Positions 23,485-36,393 of a stretch of 64,000 nt of DNA are shown here, piece by piece. The DNA is taken from positions 43,269,535 through 43,333,534 of the forward strand of contig JANAVB010005597.1 of the NCBI GenBank assembly GCA_029216955.1. The letters run 5' to 3'. Numbering within the stretch: the stretch's first letter is position 1; each line of letters begins with the position of its first letter. The DNA is from Iris pallida. Taxonomy: Eukaryota > Streptophyta > Magnoliopsida > Asparagales > Iridaceae. Under the pieces are notes generated by a model, which did not search any database, had not been told where the DNA came from, and was given only the letters and a program-made list of their open reading frames with translations. The position numbers were made by a program, and so were the translations under genes.

Positions 23485-25424
23485 TGTCACGCCCCGACTC
23501 GCCGAATCGGTCGCCATCGCCTTGACTCGATATAAATCGATCCCCACGAGTCGGGACGTGATGCCGTGCAAGTCTTTAATGGACTTGCACAAGGCAAGGA
23601 TGTGAAATTTGGAAATTTCTTTTTGACTCGACGCGTTGAAATTAAACAGTGCAGAGAGTTGAACACATAGCATAGGAAGAAATTTAGCTTTTCATTCATA
23701 AGCTTGCAAAGTATGTGCAAGGTCATTTTTACATTACATATGCCGTTGTGGCTACATCTTGAAACACAAAAAAAAAACTCTCGACAAGCTTGCCCTGAAA
23801 TAATCCTTGCCGTTCCATACATTCACGCCCCTTTATACATTTGAACAAAGCCTTCGATCTGAGTTGGGCTTCAAAATACTTCAAAATAGGAGAGCTTTGT
23901 GCCGCCTCCCGTTCTTCAGCTTCAGGTCTAGTCTCGAGCTCCCGCAGCGCGCTCGTTACCTGGGGAGTTGGGGGTTAGCACACTTGCTAGTGGATGGGAC
24001 GAACCCACTCGTCTAAACCGACACTGCTTATTAAGGATTCTAGCATACGAAGTGATCTTTCTATTTAGAACTATATGAATTGCATCTCATATCGAAGGCA
24101 CATTTTAAAACGATAACGCATAACCAATTTAAAGGCATTCTTACCACGGCCGTGCTCCTTTCCTGCACAAAATATACATGTTACTTACCACCTGCACAAG
24201 ACAATAGGTGAGCATACAATCTATCCTATATGCGGTCATTGGTGATATCGACACCATGAAGGACGATTACGTAGTCTTGCGACGCGCCCTCCAGTCCAGG
24301 TAGCGAGCCTAACTGGAGGTCTCGCAATGCCTCGCGCCGAAGCACGGTTTCCATAATTTTCTCCTAGGCCGATTCGGTCCCAGGGCCCCGGGTACCGTCT
24401 CGAGGAAAGCTCACCTTGTGCACAAGTCGTCCTTGACCATGCGAATGTATGAACAGTTTAATATATATGAAGTAAATTGGGCCCCGGGTACCGTCTCGAG
24501 GAAAGCTCACCTTGTACACAAGTCGTCCTTGACCATGCGAATGTATGAACAGTTTAATATGTATGAAGTAAATTGCATAGCGTAACCATTATCAAATCAC
24601 ATAATCATTCCTACTCGTGCAAGGGTCCTTTCCCCCGAAACCGTACGTTCTGATTTAGCATCCCGTAGGCACCAAATTCTCCGAGGCATGATGTACCGCC
24701 ACCAAGGTTTTCATAATTGTATTTTGCATGGCATGAAATATATTCTATCTCTTTCTTAGAACTTTATCTTTTATCTACTTAGTGTGAACCTATCGATTCA
24801 GAGTTAACTTCTCTAGGTTGATATATTATCCCGAGCTCTTGATCTTAGTGGCAAGCATACATCCCGTTAGCATCATCGATTTGAACGTTGAAATTTAAGA
24901 ATTTAGTTGGCGGGAAGGAGTAGAAAAGAAGGGGCCGAAGAACCACCCACCTAAGGAGATTACGCCGAGAGTAGGAGAATGCTTCATGACGGTCAAGCGT
25001 CAGTTACACGAACTCCTGCAATGGCACGAGTATCGAATTAGAACCCTTCCTTCAATCCTTCCTTCGAAATTCCCAAAGACGCATTCAGAAATCGACGCGA
25101 AAGCACACTATCAAATCCACGCAATAATTCATTCAGAAAGCCAAGAAAACCAATAAAACCAACGGCAGACGGGTTGCGTCGCTCTCTTTAGAGTTCCTTC
25201 GCCAAGATGCCGCCTACCGTATCTAGGACTTATTCCAACAGTAGTCGATCCATTAGTTGGAACGGTACTCATATCACTCGTCCAAATCGATTTTATTGAT
25301 GCCATGGTTTTTGTATACCAAACTCGTCGCCGAGTCAGACTAGCCATCTATGTTTTCGACCATGTCTAACTTGGCACGAGCCTATTATATAGTGCTTCGC
25401 CCCAACGGGGACGGGGGTACTACA
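23485..25424 (-). mobile_element. Nested solo LTR (1940 bp) in the right LTR
   Basis: It begins TGTCACGCCCCGACTCG and ends GGGGGTACTACA. The TSD GTTTC is perfect (23480-23484 and 25425-25429). Reversed, it starts TGTAGTACCCCCG and ends GGGGCGTGACA, so it lies in minus orientation. It has no primer-binding site, internal region or protein frame. It is a relative, not a copy, of the host LTR. Confidence 0.9.
24383..24574. repeat. 96-bp tandem duplication inside nested solo LTR
   Basis: The segment beginning GGGCCCCGGGTACCGTCTCG occurs at 24383 and again at 24479, with only a few differences between copies. Confidence 0.9.
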
Positions 25425-25429
25425 GTTTC

Positions 25430-26420
25430 CGTCCACGGGGTGCGCGAGAAAGGAACACTGTCGCTATCGATTCGGTCGGGACCGATAGGTCGGAATCGGC
25501 CGAGTCGATCGAACGGGAACGGTTGAATTAAGATCCATTCCACGTTATGGAATGGCTTCTTCGGAACCAAGTCCCATATTCAGCGGGTTGCGCCTCGAGG
25601 ATTGGCTCTGCGGCTGAGTCGGAAGAGACCTCCCGTTGCTCTGGTTTTCATGCCGTACTTGATTTGGCTTTGGCTTTGGTTTTCGTGAATGCGTTTTTCG
25701 TGAATATTTTCGATGGGTTTTCGTGACGCGTTTTCGAGCTTCGCATTCATATCGAATATCCTTGAATTATACAGTGTTTTAATCAGTTGTTTATGCGATT
25801 GCAGGTGATCGCGTAGGTGACGTCAGCGCAGCCAACCGGTCGCTCGCGTGAAGCAAGCCTAAGGCGAGTGGCTGACCTCCTTCGTCTCGTCCCTCTACTT
25901 CAAAACTCAATATGTGAAGTAAATGAATGCTTGTCATAATAGTATAGAATCAAAGAAATCGTGGCACGATTCTTCACGAAACACTTGCTATCAAACTGCC
26001 GGTTTTGAAAATGGAAAACGTATTTCTTACGCAAATCCACTTAGCCTATGCAAAATAATGAATGAATCGATTAACGTTTATCGCAACGATACGGTCAAGT
26101 AAGCAAATCAACTAAATCCAAAGGATGACGGTCATTGGACAACTTGTCGATAAGGTGAAGTTTCCTCGAACGGTTGCCTAGGCCAAGGGACCGATTCGGT
26201 CCGGAAGGAACGAGTGTAGCAGCGCCAACCCTTCATCGACGCGAGTTATGCGGGCACTTTCGCACAGGGCTCACTATCCGACGCGAAAGGGGCATCGTCT
26301 AACCAAATGCTATAGTCTGCGATGGCTTGACATTGCCAGTGGCCTTCATACCCCCTTCACTGCTTAACAGGTGCACGGGACACGGAAGGAACATGATAGT
26401 TGCTTAATGATATTCAATTT
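25430..26420 (+). repeat. Right LTR of gypsy element, piece 2
   Basis: This continues piece 1 (CGTCCACGGGGTGCGCGAG) and runs to the AATTT where the non-autonomous element enters. It aligns with the left LTR at about 17247-18237. Confidence 0.95.
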
Positions 26421-28449
26421 TGTAATGAACCACTCTGCCCTAGCGGAACACCGATTCAAACGGCAAGTGCATCGACTCAAACGAGCCGTCGACCCGAAGA
26501 GTTGGCATCGACCTGAAGAAGAATCGATGCAAGGCTTACATTGGCCCGTCAAAGATGAATCCAGACTTAGACTTTCAAAGGCGCGCTCGGAGTATCGCTC
26601 GGCCGATACGAACATCGCTAAGGTGGGTGGCTCCGATGAACTCGTCTTTGCTTAGCCTAGACACATAACAATACGGACACTATCACGAGAATCGCTAGGC
26701 GATAACCCCGTGCATGCTAATAAAGGACTCAACGCACCTAGCTAAGGGAATAATCCCATCTTATATGCTTGTATAGAATATGGAAGAGAACATAGAAAAT
26801 GTGAGATCTCTCGCACCGCGCTCTACGCTCGTGCTAAGGCACAAGCTTATGTTTATGTTCCTTATGTGTTCAAATAATGAAACAATAAATGGGTTACAAC
26901 AATGAAACGGGAAGACTATCAATATAGTCGTTCCGAGTAGAGTATAGCAACATTGAAAGACTATGGGACCGATGGGTCGCCAAGGCGACTCCCGCACGGA
27001 GAGTTGCATAATGAATAAATGATTGAAAATGTGAATGAACCAACGAATGAAAGAATGAATAAAAGATAAGAAAGAAAAGAATGGTTAGCGGCAGGTGTGA
27101 CGGGCACGTGCAACGGGGCTCGCTACCCGCGCTGCACGGACGCCAACCTGGTCGATAACGTAAGAAAGCTAAGGGTTAGCCTACGGCTCAGAGACAGCCG
27201 TTAAGTTAAAAAGACAAGTTAATACGAAATGGTCGTGGACAAACGGCACGGGCGAGGGGTGGCGATGCCGTGGCCGTGAAGAAAAAGGGATTCCGCGGCA
27301 TGATCAAAGGAGGGATATGCCGGCCTAGGCGAAATCAAAGGGGGCTTACGGGCTGCCTGGAGGAGGCTTGGCCACCCGGGGGACGTAAGTGCAGGGTATT
27401 TAAAGACACTATCAACGTGTACCAGCCGCACGCTCTGAATAGTTGTAAAATACTAAGGGAAAAAGGGTCCAAAATGGCTTGTGATGCCAGCGACCGGTGC
27501 ATATAGGGTTAAGTGGGCTTTGCTGGTGGCAATCCACGTGCAAGTCCTTACATTAAAATCAAAGTAGTCTAAGTTAACTAAATGAAGTGCCTTCTGAACA
27601 GGCTTGAATATGACACACCAAATAATCGAGAGTACTTCGGCAAAGGAGTTAGAAAACACGCATACGACGTGCTAGGACCCGAGGCAGGGACACACCCTTG
27701 ACATTGAAAGTTCACATGAATTACGTAAAGTCATTTCATATAAATTATTGACTAACTTGGTTTACTTTGGACAGGGAAGGCCGGACGGTAAGTATGGGTA
27801 AGTCATGCATATATTTCCATGCGACACTTGTGTTCAGCAACACGAGATAGGCTATGATATATGCCATAAAACTGATCCTAAGGCAAGATTAGAAAGACAA
27901 TGAATGATAGACGGTGCACAAAAGTAAATAGAACGTGTTTGGTAATGATAGCATTATGGGCGAGCTAGCCTCCCCACCAGTGCATAACAATGTACTGATA
28001 ACCCCACAATCTGCTTGCAGGATGCAGGAGACGCCGGCGGGTGCGGAGCTTCCATCGAACGTGTTAAGGTGCGGAGCCAACTCTGGGGCCTTGGAACGTT
28101 GCAAGAAGCTGAAGCACCCTATACAGAACATAATGTATTGGAACATCGCCATGAATCATTCCATCTTGTAAGCCACTAGGCACGCCTTTTATATTTCAGA
28201 GAGAGAGCTCGAGCGACTTGTAATATCGGCCTAGCGCCGCTTGTAACCTTCTTGAATATCAATAAAGAGTTCGAATTCGCTTCTACTTGTGTTTATTTAC
28301 TTTTCGCTGCAATGGGGACACTCTGTGCGACTCTGTGGCCTAGCTCAAATCGGCCGTTTCTGGACTTGGCCTTGCACGGGCGCAACCTAGGCCCGTGCGG
28401 CATCACGCCTTAGCGAGGACGATCGCTCCTACGAGAGCGGAGCGTGACA
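26421..28449 (+). repeat. Left LTR of non-autonomous element
   Basis: TGTAATGAACC...AGCGTGACA, 2029 bp, closely matching 31294-33325. AATAAAGAGTTCG at about 28261 is a candidate polyadenylation signal. Confidence 0.95.
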
Positions 28450-28452
28450 GAT

Positions 28453-28464
28453 TGGTATCAGAGC
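28453..28464 (+). other. Primer-binding site of non-autonomous element
   Basis: TGGTATCAGAGC starts three bases after the LTR end, the same initiator tRNA-Met site and spacing as in the host gypsy element. Confidence 0.95.
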
Positions 28465-31293
28465 ACGGCTTCACGTCCTTGGACTTCACGTCGATTTCTC
28501 AGTTTTGAAAGCTCGTTGGAAATAAAAAAGTATACGCTCTCTCGTTGTGTCTTGGGATGTTCCATACAATAAGTCTAATATTTTCAAAAGCTCGTACGAG
28601 TACTCGGTTGGACGAGATCGATAGGCGAAGGCCTTTGTGCCACCACGACGGACTTGAGTTGGAAGGAACCGATGCTAAGAGTTAGCAAACGCAGTGCGTG
28701 CTTGAATGAGCTTACGCTGACAGCAAACAAGTACACGAGACCAAAGTATAGTTCGAGCGGGATGGCTATGCATACGGCCTTCTGACTAAGTTGTGCCGCG
28801 TGTCGCGCACCTCGACTTTTAGGTGCAATCGGCTTGCGAGCGATATCAAGTAGCGCTCGATCGAGAACAAAGATACACTTTGAGTGTCTATCGATAGGAA
28901 CGCTATCGAGTTAACGCTTAGGCGTACCCAAAAGATTGGCTTGGATTTTGAGGATTAGTGCGAAGGACTTAGTACGTCGAGGCGACGTGAGCAATTACGC
29001 TAGAAATTCATCGAACGAATCTGAAGGATGTCTTAGCGCATGACGCGAACGTGATTGAGGACTAGATCGTATGGCTTGAATCCGAGTGGTGTATGTGATA
29101 GATTCGGAGAAGAATAAAAAATGAGTGTCGACGACTAGTCGAGTGGCTCGAACCCTGAGTGGTGTATGGACGTCATAGAAATTGTTCGAGCGAGACTAAA
29201 GGAGTTACGGATCGTACGAGTATGTCGGCAAGCGATGCGATCGTGCAAAGCCTTAGAACGTGTCACGCTTAGTTGGTCGTGACTTCGAAAGTCCCGAACG
29301 AGATATCGCTGGACAACTTGTCAATGGGCAACGCGAGTTAGAAAATGGTTCGGAACGATGAATGAAAATGAATGGTCTTGATCGAGGAAACTTAGAGGAT
29401 CGCGCGTACGATTTCGGATTGATTCAAATGAATTGTGACTTGAGTTGGAACAACGATCTTGAAACTAGCTTGAGAAATAGCAATTGAACTTGATCTTGGA
29501 TATTAAATGAAATTCTGGAATATCCAACTCGGACAACGGCATCAACGCACGACTCGAAATCGGTTGCAAAGGAAGATCGTCAGGTTACGCATATCGTCGA
29601 TGGTATTGAGGCGTATCAAAGATTGATATACGATAACTCGGGGGTACTCTGACTCGGCGAATGACGATCGTGCAAATGTCATTGTTCCGTTGGATGATAT
29701 ACTTGTGATGTAAAAAAATGTGTCGAGGAAAAGATAGACTTGGTTCGAGGATTTTCTAGTTGAACGCATGACGGTCAGACTGTCAAAATTGATTTGGCTT
29801 TGATGAAAATGAGAATGCTTGGATTTGCTTCGTTGACAACCACAACGTTGACGTTCTTGTCTTATGCGAGCGCAACTCCAGCCTCGCACATGCGTCGCAC
29901 CGGATTAGGACGATCACTCCGCGTGAGCGCTGATATGGTGATTCATACAACGGAAGTGATTGAACTTGGATGGTGTGGCAATTTGATTGCTTCGACTTGT
30001 GGTTTGACGCGAAGGTAAACTTGAGAAAGACTTGGTGTGCTTGATGATTAAACTTGAGGATTAAGTAGGTCCAATCCGCGTATCAAGAATGAGTTAGTCT
30101 AAACTCAAACAAGAGTTACGCCCCGATGAGAATGATTATTCCACGGGAGTGTTGTATGGTGATTCATGAACCACCGTAGATAATCGGACTCGCGTGAGAT
30201 TGGGACGCAATGTATTGTCGAGCTGGATGACCTCGTGATCGAATACATGAATTGGTTAGAATGGATATGTGAAGTATGTCGATTGGGTGAATTGAATGGA
30301 TTCGAATATGTGCAACGAATACATTGATGCGAATAGGTGATCGTGCTCGATGTTTAGAAATCTGAGTGACGCGAGCTTGGGTAGAAAATCCTGTACTACC
30401 GACTTTGGTTTGACCCTAGGATTGGGGTCAGTGTTGGTATTATTGTTAGGGAACTATGATTCCAATCCTGACATTGACTTAGCCTTGAAAAAAATGGCCT
30501 AGCGGATAGGCGGACGACCCTCTGCCGAGTGATTGAACCTGTGTTGTTTACGTTATCGTCTGGACGGACGATAGACTTGGGGCAACAAGACTTAGAGTAA
30601 GGACGTCGAACTGGGGGTGTGCGTAAACGACGGCAAGATTGGCCCAAACGAAGGAAATGATAGAAATGGATGATACGCAAAGTAAAGTGAGTATAGCGAA
30701 TCGAATCATCTCGAGGACCGAGATAAACGATATGTGATGCACACATGAGTTCGATTTTAAATCGAAGTTAGCAAACGATCGGCAAATCAAAACTATCACG
30801 AGTAGCTTGTCCGACTTCGCTAATCGCTAAGCTTGGTTGAAATGTACGTATTCGGGGGACGCCTTGAATATGTGCACGATCCAAACTCAGCGATGTGATG
30901 AACTCGAATGCAGCTGCGAGTGGATGTTACGATGCGCATGGATGATGGAGTGAGTTTGCCTCAGCCTACGACCCTCGCATTTGATAAATTTCGACGTGCC
31001 TCGTGTGACTATTACAACCCCATAACAGGGCGCAATAGCAACCAAGTCAAAGAAATGCTTGAATTGAATAAGTACCATCAACTCTAAAATGAATGAAAAG
31101 TTATTCAATAAAAATCAACCAAACGTATGCGACACGGAACTTGGAAAGGTACCGAGCATGGTTCGATGCCATCGAACGATAAAGCCATTCGATAAGGATT
31201 GTCTAAGAAACGTGACGACACGAGTCAAGGAACGGTAGGATGACCTGCACTCAGGAAGTCTCGAGGACGAGACTTGTTTTGAGTGGTGTATTA
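28465..31293 (+). other. Non-coding internal region of the LARD-like element
   Basis: About 2.8 kb without a recognisable protein; every frame is short. The phrase GAGTGGTGTAT recurs (about 29088, 29158 and 31281), the last copy just before the right LTR where the polypurine tract should be. GGACAACTTGTC at about 29312 resembles a motif found inside other LTRs of this window. Confidence 0.8.
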
Positions 31294-33325
31294 TGTAATG
31301 ACCCGCTCCGCCCTAGCGGAACGCCGATTCAAACGGCAAGTGCAACGACTCAAACGAGCCGTCGACCCGAAGAGTTGGCATCGACCTGAAGAAGAATCGA
31401 TGTAAGGCTTACATTGGCCCGTCAAAGATGAATCCAGACTTAGACTTTCAAAGGCGCACTCGGAGTATCGCTCGGCCGATGCGAACATCGCTAAGGTGGA
31501 TGGCTCCGATGAACTCGTCTTTGCTTAGCCTAGACACATAACAATACGGACACTATTACGAGAATCGCTAGGCGATAACCCCGTGTATGCTAATAAAGGA
31601 CTCAACGCGCCTAGCTAAGGGAATAATCCCATCTTGTATGCTTGTATAGAATATGGAAGAGAACATGAAAAATGTGAGATCTCTCGCACCGCGCTCTACG
31701 CTCGTGTTAAGGCACAAGCTTACGTTTATGTTCCTTATGTGTTCAAATAATGAAACAATGAATGGGTTACAACAATGAAACGGGAAGACTATCAATATAG
31801 TCGTTTCGAGTAGAGTATAACAACATTGAAAGACTATGGGACCGATGGGTCGTCAAGGCGACTCCCGTACGGGGAGTTGCATAATAAATGAATGATTGAA
31901 AATGTGAATGAACCAACGAATGAAAGAATAAATAAAAGAAAAGAAAGAAAAGAATGGTTAGCGGCAGGTGTGACGGACACGTACAACGGGACTCGCTACC
32001 CGCGCTGCACGGACGCCAACCTGGTCGATAACGTAAGAAGGCTAAGGGTTAGCCTACGGCTCAGAGACAGCCGTTAAGTTAAAAAGACAAGTTAATACGA
32101 AATGGTCGTGGACAAACGGCACGGGCGAGGGGTGGCGATGCCGTGGCCGTGAAGAAAAAGGGATTCCGCGGTATGATCAAAGGGGGGATATGCCGGCCTA
32201 GGCGGAATCAAAGGAGGCTTACGGGCTGCCTGGGGGGGGGGGCTTGGCCACCCGGGGGACGTAAGTGCAGGGTATTTTAAGACACTATCAACGTGTACCA
32301 GCCGCACGCTCTGAATAGTTGTGAAATACTAAGAGAAAAAGGGTCCAAAATGGCTTGTGATGCCAGCGACCGGTGCATATAGAGTTAAGTGGGCTTTGCT
32401 GGTGGCAATCCACGTGCAAGTTCTTGCATTGAAATCAAAGTAGTCTAAGTTAAATAAATGAAGTGCCTTCTGAACAGGCTTGAATATGACACACCAAATA
32501 ATCGAGAGTACTTCGGCAAAGGAGTTAGAAAACACGCCTACGACGTGCTAGGACCCGAGGCAGGGACACGCCCTTGACATTGAAAGTTCACATGAATTAC
32601 GTAAAGTCATTTCATATAAATTATTGACTAACTTGGTTTACTTTGGACAGGAAAGGCCGGACGGTAAGTATGGGTAAGTCATGCATATATTTTCATGCGA
32701 CACTTGTGTTCAGCAACACGAGATAGGCTATGATATATGCCATGAAACTGATCCTAAGGCAAGATTAGAAAGACAATGAATGATAGACGGTGCACAAAAG
32801 TAAATAGAACGTGTTTGGTAATGATAGCATTGTGGGTGAGCTAGCCTCCCCACCAGTGCATAACAATATACTGATAATCCCACAGTCTGCTAGCAGGATG
32901 CAGGAGACGCCGGCGGGTGCGGAGCTTCCATCGAACGTGTTAAGGCGCGGAGCCAACTCTGGGGCCTTGGAACGTTGCAAGAAGCTGAAGCACCCTATAC
33001 AGGACATAATGTATTGGAACATCGTCATGAATCATTCCATCTTGTAAGCCACTAGGCACGCCTTTTATATTTCAGAGAGAGAGCTCGAGCGACTTGTAAT
33101 ATCGGCCTAGCGCCGCTTGTAACCTTCTTGAATATCAATAAAGAGTTCGAATTCGCTTCTACTTGTGTATATTTACTTTTCGCTGCAATGGGGACACTCT
33201 GTGCGACTCTGTGGCCTAGCTCAAATCGGCCGTTTTCGGACTTGGCCTTGCACGGGCGCAACCTAGGCCCGTGCGGCATCACGCCTTAGCGAGGACGATC
33301 GCTCCTACGGGAGCGGGGCGTGACA
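31294..33325 (+). repeat. Right LTR of non-autonomous element
   Basis: 2032 bp, starts TGTAATGACCCGC and ends GGGGCGTGACA. A poly-G run of 10 at about 32234 replaces GGAGGA of the left copy. Confidence 0.95.
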
Positions 33326-33330
33326 AATTT

Positions 33331-33965
33331 CACATGCTTGCCTCAAAACATGTTAACATGCAAATCGAACAGGATGGTTAGAAAGATCATTGAAATAGCT
33401 AGCTAACATGTTTACGAAACATCTTGAATCAAATGCAGAGCTTGGATTTAATTAGCCATTCGCCAGTACATGTGTTTCGTGCTGATCCTCGCTATTTGCA
33501 GGTCCCGAGAATCAAGAAGGACGCGCCAGCTAGCTCGGCGGCGTTCGTGACTTTTGAAGCTTCGGCCGTGCGTCGAAGACTTACTCTGCGACTCCACTTT
33601 TGAAGGCTCTCGACAGCCCAAGAAAAATGACTCAGCGTCCCTCCCATCCAGGTCAATGGAGTACTTGTGTATATTGAGGGATGTGTGCAATGTATGGAAC
33701 GGCTATCTCATCGGCACTCTTTTGTAATCGAGTCATGTTGTAGCCCGTGCGGCAATGAGTCTTGTATCGGAGTCTGTAAAAGATGTTCATTATCAATAAA
33801 GATCAAGTTTCCTTTATTTATTGTGTGTATCAATTTGTCTGCGTACTCTCTTAGATCTCGTGTCTCGGATTACCTTATGACTAGGCCATGTGCGATCGCA
33901 AATTATGTTCGCACGGCATCACGTCCGGAAAACGACTATCGATTTGACGGAATCGGGACGTGACA
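33331..33965 (+). repeat. Right LTR of gypsy element, piece 3
   Basis: Resumes with CACATGCTTGCCTC and ends GGGACGTGACA; 635 bp, aligning with 18238-18872 of the left LTR. Confidence 0.95.
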
Positions 33966-34160
33966 TTTACAAAGCCACCCAAAAATACATTACACCAGTT
34001 TTGGAGAGTTTTTGAGCCGACGAAAACCAGCGCCTCAAAAAAATTAACAAGCAGGGGTTTTCATAAACGGTCGGTTCAAAAATACCCCAAAACCGGTGAA
34101 AAAACCATTACCAAGCAGACCCTTATACTAGTAATATAATTCCTTCTCGATAACAATCAA

Positions 34161-35210
34161 CTTACGCTGTGTTTGGGAACCTAGGAGGGGAGGGAGAGGA
34201 AAATTTGAGTGAATGAAAAATGGAGGAGAGTAAAATGAAGGTAAAATTAAATTTTTCTTCACTTGTTTGGATAAACAAAAAGTAGGGGAAGAAAAATTTT
34301 AAAAATAATATTTTATTTATTATGGAGAAAGATATAAGTACTATTTAGTCCTTGATTTTTTCAAATCATAATTAATAACTACTTTATTGAAGGGTAGTTG
34401 GGTAATTTATTTCACAATCCTCTCATCTCTCTCCATTTTTTTCACTTTTTGGAGGAAAATTTTTGAGTGGGACCCACATAAATTTTCCTCCCACATTCCT
34501 CTCCCTCAATTCCCCTCCCTCTTTCCAAACACCACTACTTTTAATTTTTCTTCCATTTTTTCCTCAAAATTTTTCTTCCCCCATTTTTTCTCTCTTCCCA
34601 AACAATACCTTAGAGTCCATTTTTGTTCACCCAACAAAACTTGAATGATATTCAAGGGTTATTATTTTTAATTTAATTTCTCTCATCCCAATAATAATGA
34701 AAAAATGGTGAATATCATCCAAGTTTAGATGAACAAAAATGGGCTCTTCAACTTAGACTGCTATTGTTTGGGAAGAGAGGAAAATGGGGGGAAGAAAAAT
34801 TTTGAGGAAAAAATGGGAGAAAAATTAAAAGTTGTGGTGTTTGGGAAGAGGAAGGAGAATTGAGGGAGAGGAATGTGGGAGAAAAATTCATGTGGGTCCC
34901 ACTCAAAAAATTTCCTCCCAAAAGTGGAAAAAATGGTGAGAGATGAGAGGATTGTGAAATAAATTACCCAACTACCCTTCAATAAAGTAGTTATTAATTA
35001 TGTTTTGAAAAAACCAAGGACTAAATGGTAATTATATCTTTCTCCATAATAAATAAAATATTATTTTTAAAATTTTTCTTTCCCTACTTTTTGTTTATCC
35101 AAACAAGTGAAGAAAAAAAATTAATTTTACCTTCATTTTACTCTCCTCCATTTTCTTTTCCCTCAAATTTTTCTCTCCCTCCCCTCCTAGGTTGCCAAAC
35201 ACAGCGTAAG
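34161..35210. mobile_element. Foldback element, about 1.05 kb
   Basis: The ends CTTACGCTGTGTTTGG are inverted repeats, and the pairing continues inward for about 0.5 kb per arm with small indels. It includes a second internal match (CCATTTTTGTTCA with TGAACAAAAATGG) next to the centre at about 34680. A transcript would form one long hairpin. There is no coding capacity. The TSD was not settled. Confidence 0.85.
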
Positions 35211-35220
35211 AAACAACTTA

Positions 35221-35670
35221 GAGCATCTCCAACCCTATTGTGACTTTGGAAAAAAGTTAATGCCACATAGGAATGACAAAATTTTATTCAAAAGTTATTC
35301 TCCAATGCAATTGTCAAGTCAATTGTGAAGCTTATGTGGCAAAAATTAAAGAAGACATTGTGAAGTTGATTGTCTTGTTCTAGACAATGTACTTGACAAT
35401 GTCTTCTCTTCCATGTCATCAATTATGAATAAAAAATATTAGAAAAAAAGAAAGAAAATGAGTAGTTGTTTTAAAAGTTGCCTTGGAAGTTGAAAAAAAT
35501 ATTTTTTATTGTCTTCTCAATACTTTTGCACTGGAGAGAGTTTTTTTTATCTCATTGTCTTTTGAGATATAATTTTGCAACATAAATAAGATATTGTCTT
35601 GTGGCTCATGCCACATAGGAGCCATCTAAGACTCACAACACTTAACAAGACAATAGGGTTGGAGATGCTC
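35221..35670. mobile_element. MITE with GAGCATCTCCAACC ends, copy 1
   Basis: The inverted ends GAGCATCTCCAACCCTATTG are perfect at 35221 and, reversed, at 35670, with TA on both sides. It is 450 bp, AT-rich and non-coding. Confidence 0.85.
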
Positions 35671-35841
35671 TAAAGACTACTAATAACTCCTCCATCAATA
35701 CATGCCTTGAAAATGTGGGCATAGAAACTAGGTGCAACTTCCCAAAAGATGTTCGTAAGTTCAATGAAATATTGTTTTGATAACATTACAATTTTGTTAC
35801 AAATTGACAATGGAGAAAGGATGGCACGATTATTCTGGTAG

Positions 35842-36257
35842 GAGCATCTCCAACCCTATGTGGCTTTAGAAATAAGTTGTTGCCACAAAAAATATGACAA
35901 ATTTATATTTTAAAAATATTTTCTAATATAATTGTCAAATAAATTGTGAAACTTGACAAAAGTTATAAAAGATATTGTGAAGTTGGTTGTCTAATTCTAG
36001 ATAATGCACTTGACAATTTATTTACCTCAATCACTCAATGCCATCAATTACGAATAAAAAATATTTTAAAAAAACAAAAAGAGAAGTGGTCTTGGAAGTT
36101 GAAAAAGAGTAAACATTTCAATACTTTTGCATTGAGCAGACTTTCTATATTTCGTTATCTTTTGTGAATATAATTTTGCCAAAAAAAAAAAATGTATTGC
36201 GTCTCATGTCACATAAAAATTACAATACATGATAAAGACAATAGGTTGAAGATGCTC
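35842..36257. mobile_element. MITE with GAGCATCTCCAACC ends, copy 2
   Basis: The same family and orientation as copy 1, with decayed right end (GTTGAAGATGCTC). It shares the internal phrases TTGTGAAGTTG and AATGTATT/AATACTTTTGCA-type words with copy 1. Confidence 0.8.
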
Positions 36258-36393
36258 TAAGGAAGAATATTAGCCTAATGATTCTAGTCTATATGATAGA
36301 ATTAACTCGTGCACCTCCAATATTCAATTTGGATTCAAACATTGAATTTGGTCCATGCAAGTATGCAACCATATATATTATATTTATTTACGT

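Larger units (their letters stand above)
26421..33325 (+). mobile_element. Non-autonomous LTR retrotransposon (LARD-like, 6905 bp)
   Basis: It starts TGTAATGAACC and ends GGGGCGTGACA. The TSD AATTT is perfect (26416-26420 and 33326-33330). It has two LTRs of about 2.03 kb (26421-28449 and 31294-33325) and a primer-binding site at 28453. The internal region of 2.84 kb shows no gag, protease, reverse transcriptase or integrase in any frame. It must have been mobilised by proteins of another element, plausibly a related gypsy element since the primer site and LTR ends are alike. Confidence 0.92.
17213..33965 (+). mobile_element. Ty3/gypsy LTR retrotransposon with nested insertions
   Basis: It starts TGTAGTGCCCC and ends GGGACGTGACA. 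The 5-bp TSD TTTAC is perfect (17208-17212 and 33966-33970). The left LTR is 17213-18872. The right LTR begins at 23451 and is broken twice, its pieces being 23451-23484, 25430-26420 and 33331-33965. Those pieces sum to 1660 bp, the same as the left LTR. Gag and pol are plus strand and disabled by stops and a frameshift. Protein features resemble Tekay/Del-like chromovirus proteins, but the reading frame ends shortly after the integrase C-terminus and no chromodomain is seen. Confidence 0.95.
16930..34122. mobile_element. PIF/Harbinger-type MITE split by the gypsy cluster
   Basis: The left end GGGTCTGCTTGGCAATTAC starts at 16930 and the right end CCAAGCAGACCC stops at 34122, with TTA on both sides (16927-16929 and 34123-34125). 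The two halves (283 and 152 bp) are separated by the 16.75-kb LTR element. An unbroken relative of 447 bp lies in an intron of the permease gene (41132-41578) and shows the same sequence through the break point. Confidence 0.85.
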
